A stretch of 10,514 nucleotides of DNA from Ophiobolus disseminans. Taxonomy: Eukaryota; Ascomycota; Dothideomycetes; Pleosporales; Phaeosphaeriaceae. Below, piece after piece: positions 1-9,516 of this stretch. Numbering within the stretch: position 1 is the first letter of the stretch; every line of letters starts with the position of its first letter. Made by a program: the position numbers and the translations under genes. The stretch spans positions 35,573-46,086 of the forward strand of contig MU006261.1 of the NCBI GenBank assembly GCA_010093685.1. Reading direction: 5' to 3'. Below the pieces are notes generated by a model. It did no database searches. It was not told where the DNA came from and saw nothing but the letters and a program-made list of their open reading frames with translations.

Positions 1-2792
1 AAGGTAAAGAGCTACGTACCTCATGCGTTACTTTGCCAGAATCGAGAGACAAGTCACCGCTAAGGGAAGGATTGGATCGCTTTGCCGATTTCTTTATAGG
101 CCCTCTTTTCCTAGAAGAGACGGTGAATCGGGAAGTCAGATCAGTCGATTCAGAGTATAGAAAGAATCTGCAAACAGACGTTTGGCGTATGCACCAGCTG
201 GATAAAGCGCTTGCAAATCCCAAACATCCTTATTGTCGTTTCTCAGTTGGAAACTGGAAGACACTGCACGACAACCCAACAGCACGAGGCTTAAAAACAC
301 GAGATGAAGTCGTCAAATTCCATTCGATTCACTACTCTGCAAACAGGATGAAGTTGGTTGTACTTGGACGCGAAGGACTAGATATCCTACAAGAGTGGGT
401 TGAAGAAATCTTCTCCGCAATACCAAATCAAAACCTACCCCGGAATCGATGGGATGTTGCTCTCTACACCAAGGATCAGCTGTTAACGCAAACCTCTGCA
501 AGACCAGTACTTGAATCACGGTCTCTTAAGCTGCAGTTTATGCATCGAGACGAAGAACAGTTTTACAAAAGCCATCCTTCCTGGTACATGACCCACCTGC
601 TCAACCACAAGGGCCCTAGGAGTATTTTCGGACTCATCAGGGCTAAAGGTTGGAGTTATGAGCTCGAAGCCGGACGCTATACTCCGTGTGCTGGGTCGGG
701 GATGTTTACCATCAACGTCGATCTAACCGAGGCAGGTCTGGTACATTACAAAGACGTCGTTATAATCATCTTCCAGTACATTGCCATGGTTCGGCGGCAG
801 CCAATTCAAATGCGGCTTGTGGAAGAAGCAATGCGAATGAGTCAAATTGACTTTCGCTTTGGACAGAAGCTCAACCCTAGCTACACTGCAAGTTCTTTGG
901 CTAGCGTCATGCAGAAGCCATATGATCGCACAATGCTACTAAGCGGCCCTTCTGTTATTCGCAAGTTTGATGAAATCCTTATTCACCAGTCCAATTCGTA
1001 TTTTAGACCAGACAACTTTAGGCTCACTCTCCTTGATCCAGGGTGCACGAATCAATGGGACAAACGAGAGACATGGTCTGGGACTGAATATAAGGTTGAG
1101 AGGTTATCCTGTGATTTTCTCAAGGAGATTCAAGACGTGTTTAGGGACGGAGAAACACCCGCAGAGATGCACCTTCCGCACAAAAACGATTTCATCCCAG
1201 GTCCGCTAACTGTCGAGAAGACAAGGGTAGAACAGCCTGCAAAAGCTCCTATCTTAATCAAGCACAACGACAATGTGCGGACATGGTGGAAAAAAGACGA
1301 TCAATTCTGGGTACCCGAGGGGAACATTCACATTTACCTCCGAACACCGGTCACAAGTATCACTGTGCGCACGGAGCTTATTACGTCACTATTCGTGCAC
1401 CTTGTTTGTGACGCGTTAGTAGTTGATCTATACGACGCGAATGTCTCCGGTTTGGGGTATGAGCTGATCAACCATAGTGGCGGTTTAGAGATATATGTCA
1501 ACGGGTACAGTGACAAGCTACATGTGCTTGTTGAGAAGGTTTTACACCAAGTGAGGGATCTCGTAGTCAGGAAACACCGGTTTCATATCGTCCGTCAGAG
1601 CATGCTACACGCCCTGCACGAATTGGACTTTGCACAACCATGGGAGCAAGTTGCGTTATACTCCGACTTCTTTAGAAGCAAGCGGAGTTTCGCATTAGAA
1701 GACCATTCAAAGGAGCTAAGCGGCATTACTGCGGATGATGTAGAGGCCTTCCGCCCGCAACTGCTTACTCAATGTCAAATTGAAGTACTCGCAAACGGTA
1801 ACCTATCGAAAACAGCGGCTCTCAGCATAACGGACCTTGTTGAGCAGACTCTGAAACCTCAGCCGCTTCCATCAAGTCAACTGCCTGTCGCCAGGAGCTT
1901 AGTTCTTCCGCCCGGTAGTAATTTCATCTATTCAAGAGACCTTCAGGATCCAGAGAACGCTAACCACTGCATTAAGTACAGCTTATACGCTGGCAACCGT
2001 TCTGACAAAACGCTATGCGCCAAACTCCATCTGCTCAGCCAAATAACGAAGGAGCCATGCTTCAACCAGTTACGGACGACTAAACAACTGGGCTATGTCG
2101 TCTCTTCAGGTCACGTTTTCTACGAAGCATAGGCTGGATATTCTATTCTAGTTCAGAGTGAGCGAGACTGCGGCTATCTTGAGAGCCGCATCAATAATTT
2201 CTTAGGAGCTTTCGAACAAACGCTACAAAACATGAGCAACAAGGACTTCGAGTGCTACAAGAATGCAGCTAGTAACAGTATCCTAGCGAAGTTAACAAAT
2301 TTGGATCAGGAGGACGCAAGGTTCTGGGATCATATTACTAACGACTCTTATGACTTCGTGCAAGGTATGTCGAGCCTGAAATTAAACATGTGAGCATACA
2401 CTAATAATATAGTAGCTGATACAGATGCTGAGGAAATCAGGAAACTCAGTAAGGAAGACATGATAGAGTTTTTCGCAGATTTCATCTCCCCTTCATCATC
2501 TAAACGCGCTAAGCTCTCGGTTCACCTCATTTCACAGGCCAAAAGTAGTGAAACGATGCTCTTAGGAAAAATCCCCGCCGCGGCGACGGTACATACACCT
2601 ACACTCCTTCCGCAGGATCTCAGCGTGCTTGAAGGTCTTCGAAAACCTGGCTTTCATTCAATCTCTCCTAGCAATTCCAAAGAGTCGGACTTTAAAGGGT
2701 TATCTAATATCAACCACCCAGTGCTAATCAAAGACCCTTATGCTTGGAAAGCAAGCATGTGCCTAAGTGCTAGCGTGAGACCGGTAACTTAA
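1..2792 (+). pseudogene. M16 zinc metallopeptidase, insulysin/Ste23-like, 5'-partial, one in-frame stop
   Basis: The family consists of about 1,000-residue clamshell peptidases that degrade or process short peptides; yeast Ste23 helps mature a-factor pheromone. The reading frame is open to the left edge, so the TTG at 33 is not a real start, and the HxxEH zinc motif would lie upstream of the window. Visible from 33 onward are the segment LDRFADFFIGPLFLEE and VDSEYRKN, whose Glu (about residue 41) matches the distal zinc ligand. After these come NPKHPY, LLNHKGPRSIFGLIRAKGW (second M16 domain), DQFWVPEGN and GLGYELINHSGG (middle domain), and QLGYVVSSG (last domain). A TAG at 2130-2132 interrupts the frame, but homology continues directly after it (GYSILVQSERD) to an intron at 2365-2412. 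The last exon then runs through KRAKLSVHL to TAA at 2790-2792. An intron acceptor at 38-39 is possible. The family call is firm; non-functionality is inferred from the single stop, which could be a sequencing error. Confidence 0.85.
2365..2412 (+). other. Spliceosomal intron in the M16 gene
   Basis: The donor is GTATGT, a consensus fungal 5' splice site. A CTAAT branch-like motif lies at 2401-2405 and is followed by a TAGTAG tandem acceptor, giving ends at 2412 (48 nt) or 2415 (51 nt). Both choices restore the frame from VQ into DTDAEEIRKLSKEDM, which matches the M16 family. The unspliced sequence would meet an in-frame TAG. Confidence 0.8.
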
Positions 2793-3127
2793 GTCATCAA
2801 AGTCGCTATGGAAGATTTGGGCGTTAGACTATGTACCTAAATTATTTAGCCTTGTTAATTAATTGATAACTCTAACGTCTACTTAACTTTACATTCTACA
2901 CGGTTATGTTCACAGAAATAAGGTAACTCAGCCAACGTTAGATTAGTTGTTCCGCCACAGGTGGATGCACGTTAAATGAGTTAATTTAGTTAGTAAGTTA
3001 GGTTAGTTAATTACTGGTACTTGATTGATCAGCTTATCACGCTTGCATTAGAGTCGCGTTAACTTTGACACAGACACAGTCAATGCAAGTAAAAACTAAG
3101 GTATAGAGAGCAACATTAAAACGCATA
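2793..3127. other. AT-rich spacer with no recognisable gene
   Basis: There is no convincing ORF. The stretch presumably holds the 3' UTR of the M16 gene. It contains TTAATTAA at about 2858 and a low-complexity run of imperfect TTAG/GTTA units at about 2977-3012. The run is too short and irregular to be telomeric. The last two bases (3126-3127) are the TA that flanks the transposon. Confidence 0.6.
3126..3127. repeat. TA target-site duplication, left
   Basis: A TA immediately precedes the terminal ACGTCCC, mirroring the TA after the right terminus at 10133-10134. Tc1/mariner, Fot1 and pogo elements duplicate TA on insertion. A dinucleotide match alone is weak evidence; it gains weight from sitting exactly at both ends of the inverted repeats. 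Confidence 0.7.
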
Positions 3128-3730
3128 ACGTCCCTCCCTACTAGTCGAAAAACCCCCCTCATCGAAATAAATCTCGAGTTTAGACATATTGAGCACTACC
3201 TCGCCCATATTTAGGGTTTATAGTGTACTTGATACTGTTCTCTATGCATTTGTCCCTCAGACACCAGTTTGTAGTAGGAAAAATACAGCGGTCTTGGTGG
3301 TGCCGCTGATCGTTCCGTTCATAGTGTCAAGCACCGCCTCGTGCTTGCTCCCTACTGCACTCCTACAGCCGCGATAATTTTGATTGCCAGAGCATTCGGG
3401 CTGTAGTTATAGTGAGCGAGAAGGCTGGCCCAGTATTTTGTAGCATTCTGCTCGCCAAGTCTAGAGTTACACATCGTTCCGTGCAGACGGGCAGACACTG
3501 TGTTTCTGCGACAGAATTTAGCGTGCTTACTCATCATCGTATTCTAATCCCGCCAATCGTTCGAGCTATGCCAGAACCATCCCAAGTGTGGCGCATAGAC
3601 TCTTCTCGAAGGCTCTATAATTAGCTAATTTTAGAAGTCGACCCCGTTCAGCTCCTTTGGCCTCAGGTGTCTCATTTGTGTCACCACACTCGTTATGGAT
3701 CGTGCCAGCCAGGTCCTGGCGCAAGCTTTA
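3128..3730 (+). repeat. Left long terminal inverted repeat (about 603 bp)
   Basis: This segment pairs with the reverse complement of 9517-10132. Hand-aligned samples: 3128-3173 matches 41/46, 3214-3258 matches 32/45, and 3691-3730 matches 37/40. Further anchors are CGTTCCGTTCA near 3311, TAGCGTGCTTA near 3519 and TTTTAGAAGTCGA near 3629. It contains the presumed transposase promoter and ends inside transposase codon 12. Most mismatches in the samples are transitions. Small length differences mean the middle alignment has gaps. Confidence 0.85.
3616..3623 (+). promoter_or_regulatory. Possible TATA-like element for the transposase
   Basis: TATAATTA lies 79 bp upstream of the transposase ATG, a plausible distance for a fungal core promoter. 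The matching place in the right arm lacks it, and AT-rich sequence is common here, so this is a weak call. Confidence 0.25.
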
Positions 3731-5395
3731 CCCGCACATTTACCTAGGACATACGCTGCGCTAGCCGACTGGGGCGATGTTCCTCTCACGACGATATACC
3801 ACCGAGCACATGGGCGACGCTCAAAAGAGGAGCATGCCCAGAGCAAGCAATACCTCACTGCAGAGGAGGAAATAGCCCTGGTTAAGTTCTTGCTACTTAT
3901 GTCCAGCCTTAGACATCCTGTGCGGATCAAATTTCTTCCCTCACTAGCCTTCAGTATTGCCCGCCGGCGGTCCAGCGTTACGCCAAACAATCCTATCAAG
4001 CCTCCTGGCAAGAATTGGCCTCGGGCTTTCCAAAAACGTCACCCTGAACTCAAAGCGAGAAGAGTCAAAGCGATGGACTGGAAGCGCCACGAGAACAATA
4101 TATACTACAAGATCAAGGAGTAGTTTGAGGTGATAAGCAAGGTATTAGAAGATCCGGATATCCAACCGGAAAATGTGTACAACATGGACGAGACAGGAGT
4201 CATGCTAAGCAAGCTTGGCTCTGTCAAGGTACTTGTAGGTAAGGATGACCTGCGCGACTATAGAGGGGCGGGCGTTAAGCGCACAATGGTTACTGCAATA
4301 GAGTGCATAAGCGCTGACGGTAAGTCGCTGCTACCTCTAATTATCTGGCCAGCTTCGACCCATCGGAGCAATTGGACTACTTACCCGACTCCTGGGTGGC
4401 ATTACGCTCATTCTGAGAACGGATACAATGACTCTAAGATTAGTCTAGAGTGGCTGACGCGTGTGTTTGATCCCCAAACCAAGGATAAGGCCAAGGGCAA
4501 GCCACGGGTACTAATTTGCGATGGCTTTGGGACCCATGAGACACTGGAGATCCTTGAATTTTGCTTTGAGAACAACATCATTCTGTGTCGTCTCCCCTCT
4601 CACACCTCTCACAAGCTGCAGCCATGCGATGTAGGGCCTTTTGCCCCATTAAAAACAGCCTATCGTGACCAGGTGGAACGCCTCAACCGTGGAGGTGTGG
4701 ATACAATCGGCAAGGAGCATTTTACTTCTCTTTACAGTCCTGCAAGAGACAAAGCATTGAGCAAGAGGAACATCTTAGCAGGCTGGGCTGCAACTGGCTT
4801 ATTCCCGTTTAACCCAGAGAGAGTCTTCAGACACACACCGAGGCCTCCAGATACAGTCACTGTGCCAGAAGTCGCTGAGGTGGTGACATCCTTCCCCCAA
4901 GATGAAGAACCTCAAACGCCTGTAACGCCAGTGACGACAGAGGCTCTCGCGTCGCTGCACAATCTCATAAAACAGAACACTTCAGGGCCCGACAAGCAGA
5001 GCACGCAGCGCGTACAAAGGCACGTGCAAAAGCTGGCAAGCGCGGCACAGATATCCTTCGCCGAATGTGCTCTCCTCCGGGATCAGAACAAATTTTTGTC
5101 TGATATCAATAAGGAAGCCAAGGTTCGCCGATCAACTAGGTCACTTGTCCTAGGCAAGGCAAAGGTGATGAAATGGGAGGATCTCGAGGAGGCACGAGCA
5201 AACCGTGCGGCAAAGGATAAAGTGAAGGCCGGTAAGGGCAAAGGGAAAGGTAGCCGGAAGCGTAAGTGTGCTGCACCTGAGGGCGATGTGGCAGAGCCAA
5301 ACGCCAAAGTGGTACAGACGAGCACAGTCCGCAAGGAGGCAAAGGATAAGGACTTAGTAGTGCCATGGATGGCCCCGGTGGCGCGCATGTATTAA
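3695..5395 (+). pseudogene. Fot1/pogo-type DDE transposase with CENP-B-like DNA-binding region, one in-frame TAG
   Basis: The protein would bind the element ends and catalyse cut-and-paste transposition in the nucleus. The ATG at 3695 opens MDRASQVLAQAL. A helix-turn-helix-like segment (TTIYHRAHGRRS, about residues 31-42) is followed by a CENP-B-type region (about 52-135, with YLTAEEEIALVKF and WPRAFQKRHPELKARR). A TAG at 4121-4123 takes codon 143, where relatives usually carry Trp, and the frame then continues without further damage. The DDE triad is visible: D165 in NMDETGV, D276 in ICDGFGTH and D312 in QPCDVGPF, giving 35 residues between the last two. The C-terminus is Lys/Arg-rich, with a likely nuclear signal GSRKRK before PWMAPVARMY. 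The total is 566 positions, normal for the family. A TGG-to-TAG change is CpA to TpA on the other strand, the preferred RIP context. A shorter protein starting after the stop would lack DNA binding. Confidence 0.9.
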
Positions 5396-6236
5396 GACAA
5401 CGCGGACAATGTACGTAAAGGTGCGCAGGTTATACAGTGCTTAGTGAAGTCAACTTCTTTCTGGTGTCAATCCGGAGATCCTCTAGAGCGAGAATGAAAA
5501 CCTAGGGCAGCTGTTTCGGTGCGGTTAGTGTTCGCAGTGCAGCGAAAAGGCATGGCTATACGGCTGTCGTATTGCGACTGCGTGTTGTTCGGGACGCGCC
5601 TCCACAGTTGGCCGTTCAGCGGGGTTAGCAAGCTGCAGACCGGTAGGCTGAGCGGGCCCAGTCAACGACAACAGCAGCCAAGCACACTCTATTGTAACTC
5701 GAATATACATCCAGTAGTTTCTCCGCGTAGAAGGCGAAAATGTCAAAATGCGTACCTGCTAATGCGACTTACTTCCCAGCTAAGTCGCTAGCAAGAGCGT
5801 TAGTAAGCTCGCACGTACGGCGCGCTTGGGTTCACCACTACAGGCCAGGCAACATCAAAGCGCATCCAGTCTTCGCTACCTGCTGAGCTCGCAGCGTCAA
5901 AGACACGCTCAACATGGCTGCAGGTGTTCTATAGCCTTGCGGCTGACATTCTGCATGCGCTCGGAGCCACATCTACCCCGCCTAAGGTCTGATACGATGC
6001 CGTCGCCAGACCAAGATCACGACACAGCGCGTTGCCTCAGCTTGCGCTTTTAGGAACGCTGCTCTGTCAGAAAGGCACCTAGAGCTGCGCGGCTGTCTAT
6101 TTTCCTTCTCTTACGTTGATCTCTACAGCGCACGGCACGGCCATCACACCCTCGTCCCACCAGGCTGCAACGTCGAGCCTCTTGCGTCTCGTTCCTACCA
6201 CGCGCCCACCACAGATCCACAGATCCACACGAGCCG
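5396..6236. other. 840-bp noncoding stretch between transposase and NLR gene
   Basis: This is presumably the transposase 3' UTR followed by the NLR promoter and leader. No ORF here resembles a known protein. No second copy of the element terminus (AGGGAGGGACGT or its complement) is visible. A perfect 8-bp hairpin lies at 5764-5788. Just before the NLR start there is a tandem 8-mer ACAGATCC at 6211-6218 and 6219-6226 in a CA-rich leader. No clear TATA box was found. Confidence 0.55.
5764..5788. repeat. Short perfect hairpin
   Basis: GCGACTTA at 5764-5771 pairs perfectly with TAAGTCGC at 5781-5788 across a 9-nt loop. There is no T-run after it. One such hairpin in 840 bp could arise by chance; no function is assigned. 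Confidence 0.35.
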
Positions 6237-9103
6237 ATGCGTCTTCTATCGTACGGAGAAGATGGCTGCCTTACGATTACCAACTTTAACGATGACGCGA
6301 TACCCGAATACGCGATACTTTCACACACCTGGGGGGAAGATGCAGAAGAAGTGGTTTTTGCGGACCTTGCACAAGGCGGCGGCAAGCACAAGACTGGCTA
6401 CAAGAAAATATGCTTCTGCGGAGAGCAAGCACAGCAAGATGGACTGCAGTACTTCTGGGTCGACACATGCTGCATCGACAAGACAGACAAGGCTGAGCTC
6501 TCTTTGGCAATCCAGTCTATGTTCCGCTGGTACCAACACGCGACGAAGTGCTACGTATACCTATCAGACGTATCAACAAAAAAGAGAAAAGCCGACAGCA
6601 TACCCACCGAGTTCACATGGGAGCCAGCCTTCAGGTCAAGTCGATGGTTTACGCGTGGCTGGACGCTCCAAGAGCTTCTTGCGCCAAGCAAAGCCGAATT
6701 CTACTCTCTAGAATGGGAAAAGCTTGGTGACAAGCTGTTGCTCAAGTCACTAATCCACAAGATTACAAGCATCTCATGCAAAGCGCTCGACGGAGCTCCC
6801 CTTTCCCAATTCAGCATCAATGAGCGGCTGCGGTGGATTGTACATCGGCATACCACACTCCCGGAAGACAAAGCGTACTCACTATTAGGTGTTGTCGATG
6901 TTGACCTAGCGCCATGCTACGGTGAAGGTGTAGATGGGGCGTTTAAGCGGCTTCACGATGAGATCAACAAGACAAAACAATGTATCCAAGACCTATGTGG
7001 CACAGACCCACGTAACGACAAGAAGCGCATTGAGGACACAAAGGGTGGGTTGCTGAGAGACTCATACCGCTGGGTACTTCACAACGACAGTTTCCGGCGA
7101 TGGCACAAAGACTCGCAGAGCTGCCTGCTGTGGGTCAAGGGTGACCCTGGCAAGGGCAAGACGATGCTGCTCTGTGGTATCATCGACGAGCTGCAGGCGC
7201 CGAGTGCGATCACAAAGACAAATACAGTATCCTACTTCTTCTGCCAGGCTACCGACGCGCGCATCAACAGCGCCACAGCCGTGCTACGAGGGCTGTTGTA
7301 CATGCTCGTGAAGCAGCAGCCGTCGCTTGCATCGCACGTTCGGAAAAAGTACGACGAGGCAGGCAAGAACATGTTCGAGGATGCCAATGCGTGGGTTGCC
7401 CTAGCGGAGATCTTTGCGGACGTGCTACGGGACTCGAGCTTAACCACTACGTACCTGATCGTGGACGCGCTGGACGAGTGCGTCACTGACCGGCCAAAGC
7501 TGCTTAACTTTATCGCAAAGCAGTCGTCGGTGTCTTCTCATGTCAATTGGATCGTCTCTAGTCGCAACTGGCCAGACATTGAAGCGCAGCTAGAGCGGGC
7601 AGGGCACAAAGCAAGAATAAGCCTTGAGCTGAACGCAGAGTCAGTTGCGGCTGCAGTGGCCGTCTTTATCCAGCTGAAGGTAGATCAGCTGGCGCAAGAG
7701 AAACAGTATAAGGCAGAGGTTCGAGACGCTGTGCTCCAGCATTTAACAACAAACGCAAACAATACCTTCCTCTGGGTTGCGTTAGTGTGCCAAGAACTTC
7801 AGAAGACGGCGAATCGGCATGTGCTAAGGAAGCTAGCCGTGTTCCCGCCTGGGCTAGACGATTTGTACAAGCGGATGATGCAACAGATGAGCCAGTCAGA
7901 CGACGCCGAGACCTGCCGCTGCGTACTAGCCTTGTCTGCGATCCTGTATCGACCTGTTACAATCTCTGAACTAGTTGCCCTTGTAGATCAACTTAAGGAC
8001 TTGGATAACCTGAAGTTAGTGCGGGAGATTGTTGGCTTTTGTGGGTCATTCCTTACCTTGCAAGAAGATACAGTCTACTTTGTGCATCAATCCGCAAAGG
8101 ACTTCCTCTTTGCACATGCACGCCATGAAGTCTTTCCAGACGGAAGCGAAGCCGTTCATCGGATAATCTTTTTAAGATCGCTGGCGATTCTATCCGAGAC
8201 ATTGTGCAGGGACATGTTCAGCTTAGAGGCGCCAGGATATCCTATCGAGAACGTCCAACTATCTGAGGCAGACCCGTTCGCAGTGTCAAGGTACCCGTGC
8301 ATTTCCTGGATCGACCATCTGTGTGACTCAAAGCCCAAATCTCTAGCGGACGGGGTAGGCAGCCTACAAGTCATAGGTGCAGTCAATGAGTTTCTAAGAG
8401 AAAAGTTTCTCTACTGGCTAGAGGGGCTTAGTCTTTGTAAGAGCGTAGGGAACGGCGTCATCTTAATAGAAAAACTGTGGTCGCTGGTGCAGGTATATCA
8501 CACAAGATCTACATTTATTGAGTACAACCTAGATACTAACGCTAGCAGGAGACATGCGACCAAGATGGACTTTCTCAGCTTGTTCAAGACGCATGGCGAT
8601 TCATAATGTACCACAAAGGGGTAATTGAGGGTTACCCTCTCCAGACATATGCATCTGCGCTCCTGTTTAGTCCGCCAGGTAGTCTAATTAGACACTTATT
8701 TCAGCGGGAAGCGCCAGAAGGAGTTTGCATTTTGCCAACGCTAAGCGATGGCTGGAGCGCGTGCCTGCAGACGCTCGAGGGCCATAGCGATTGGGTCAGC
8801 TCCGTGGCCTTCTCGCACGACTCGACCCGGCTGGCGTCGGCGTCCGGCGACAGCACCGTCAAGATCTGGGACGCCAGCAGCGGCGCGTGCCTGCAGACGC
8901 TCGAGGGCCATAGCGATTGGGTCAGCTCCGTGGCCTTCTCGCACGACTCGACCCGGCTGGCGTCGGCGTCCGCGACAGCACCGTCAAGATCTGGGACGCC
9001 AGCAGCGGCGCGTGCCTGCAGACGCTCGAGGGCCATGGCAGTTGGGTCAGATCGGCTACTCTTGTCTCTATCCTTGCGTCGTTGCACCCTAATAAGACTG
9101 TAA
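6237..9103 (+). CDS. HET-NACHT-WD40 NLR-type protein (HNWD/HET-E-like), two exons, C-terminus frameshifted
   Basis: Exon 1 is 6237-8492 and exon 2 is 8549-9103, giving 936 residues as it stands. Relatives such as Podospora HET-E and the HNWD proteins are NLR-like sensors: the WD40 repeats detect a partner, NACHT binds nucleotide and oligomerises, and HET triggers incompatibility cell death. The ATG at 6237 gives MRLL, the usual HET-family opening. HET motifs are AILSHTWGE (26-34), FWVDTCCIDK (73-82) and SRWFTRGWTLQELLAP (135-150). NACHT shows Walker A GDPGKGKT (302-309), Walker B YLIVDALDE (406-414) and the later WIVSSRNWP. Exon 2 continues with LVQDAWRFIMYHKG and PLQTYASALLFSP, the conserved linker to the WD40 array. 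The array has only two full 42-residue units. A missing G in the second, near 8971, shifts the frame and adds about 43 unrelated residues before TAA at 9101-9103. Without that loss the protein would be about 998 residues, ending at 9288. HET and NACHT look intact; sensing is probably lost. Confidence 0.88.
8493..8548 (+). other. 56-nt intron in the NLR gene
   Basis: The donor is CAG|GTATAT. A perfect TACTAAC branch point lies at 8534-8540, followed by GCTAGCAG. Acceptors at 8545 (TAG) or 8548 (CAG) give 53 or 56 nt, and both move reading from the exon 1 frame into the frame encoding LVQDAWRFIMYHKG and the WD40 array. Without splicing, translation would stop at TAA 8604-8606. Family agreement on both sides makes an intron better than a frameshift. 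Confidence 0.82.
8759..9045 (+). repeat. WD40 tandem array: two 126-bp units plus a partial third
   Basis: Units start at 8759, 8885 and 9010. The first two are identical apart from one missing G in unit 2 (CCGGCG at 8844-8849 against CCGCG around 8970-8974), so unit 2 is 125 bp. The third matches for about 30 bp (through GGCCAT) and then leads into the C-terminal tail. Each unit encodes a WD40 blade with GHSDWVSSVAF and VKIWDASSG. Unit 1 is 88/126 G+C (70%), visibly richer than the surroundings. Near-identity between units is typical of HNWD arrays, which change length by recombination. A short-read assembly could have collapsed more units. Confidence 0.92.
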
Positions 9104-9288
9104 CAGAACTCCAGCAACCTGTCTCCTGGGAAGTAGCTATTAGCCCAAATCATACCTGGATTTCTTACAATGCTCAAGATGTGTTGTGGCTCCCCACAGA
9201 ATATCGACCAGCGTGCTCAGCTATGTCAGGCAGATGTGTCGGCATAGGTACAGGATCAGGAAAAGTTTGGTTCTGTCGCTTTCTGTGA
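8972..9288 (+). pseudogene. Out-of-frame remnant of the NLR C-terminus
   Basis: In the frame offset by the missing G, reading resumes as DSTVKIWDASSG, then the third partial repeat, then a tail with LWLPTEYRPACSAMSG and GSGKVW, ending at TGA 9286-9288. A tail of the form LWLPPEYRPSCSAVSG closes many fungal HET-NACHT-WD40 proteins, so this is the ancestral C-terminus rather than a chance ORF. It is not translated in the present frame. Confidence 0.8.
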
Positions 9289-9516
9289 TATCTATGGTTG
9301 TAAAATCTCGCTCGGACTCTTCCTTCTCTTATATATTTCTTAACTCGGCACTCACAGAGGGACGGAGATATAAATTAATATATATGTCAATTCTTTGCCA
9401 CATCGAAGCTTCAAGAATCACTACAGCTAATCCATTAAGTAATTTTAACGCATTAGGTTCTTGCTGTTGGTGGGGTGTGATACACAATATAAGCAGACTA
9501 TGAGTAATTCTACTAC

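Noticed and set aside
33..35. TTG as the start of the M16 protein
   Set aside because: It is not a plausible eukaryotic start, the frame is open to the left edge, and the family needs an upstream zinc-binding domain.
2977..3012. TTAG-rich run as a telomeric repeat
   Set aside because: The units are irregular, lack TTAGGG periodicity, and the run is only about 35 bp.
4130..5395. Independent shorter transposase starting after the TAG
   Set aside because: The apparent start is GTG, and the upstream frame encodes the expected DNA-binding region, so it is one gene with a nonsense codon.
6262..6711. 149-codon ORF inside the HET region, plus overlapping minus-strand ORFs
   Set aside because: They overlap a strongly conserved HET domain in another frame and have no recognisable motifs.
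8606..9103. Separate WD40 gene starting at ATG 8606
   Set aside because: The conserved family sequence LVQDAWRFI lies just upstream of this ATG in the same frame, and a well-formed intron joins it to the HET-NACHT exon.
8701..9177. Minus-strand 158-codon ORF
   Set aside because: It is the complement of the GC-rich WD40 repeats, where stop codons are rare in every frame, and the protein is only a repeat shadow.
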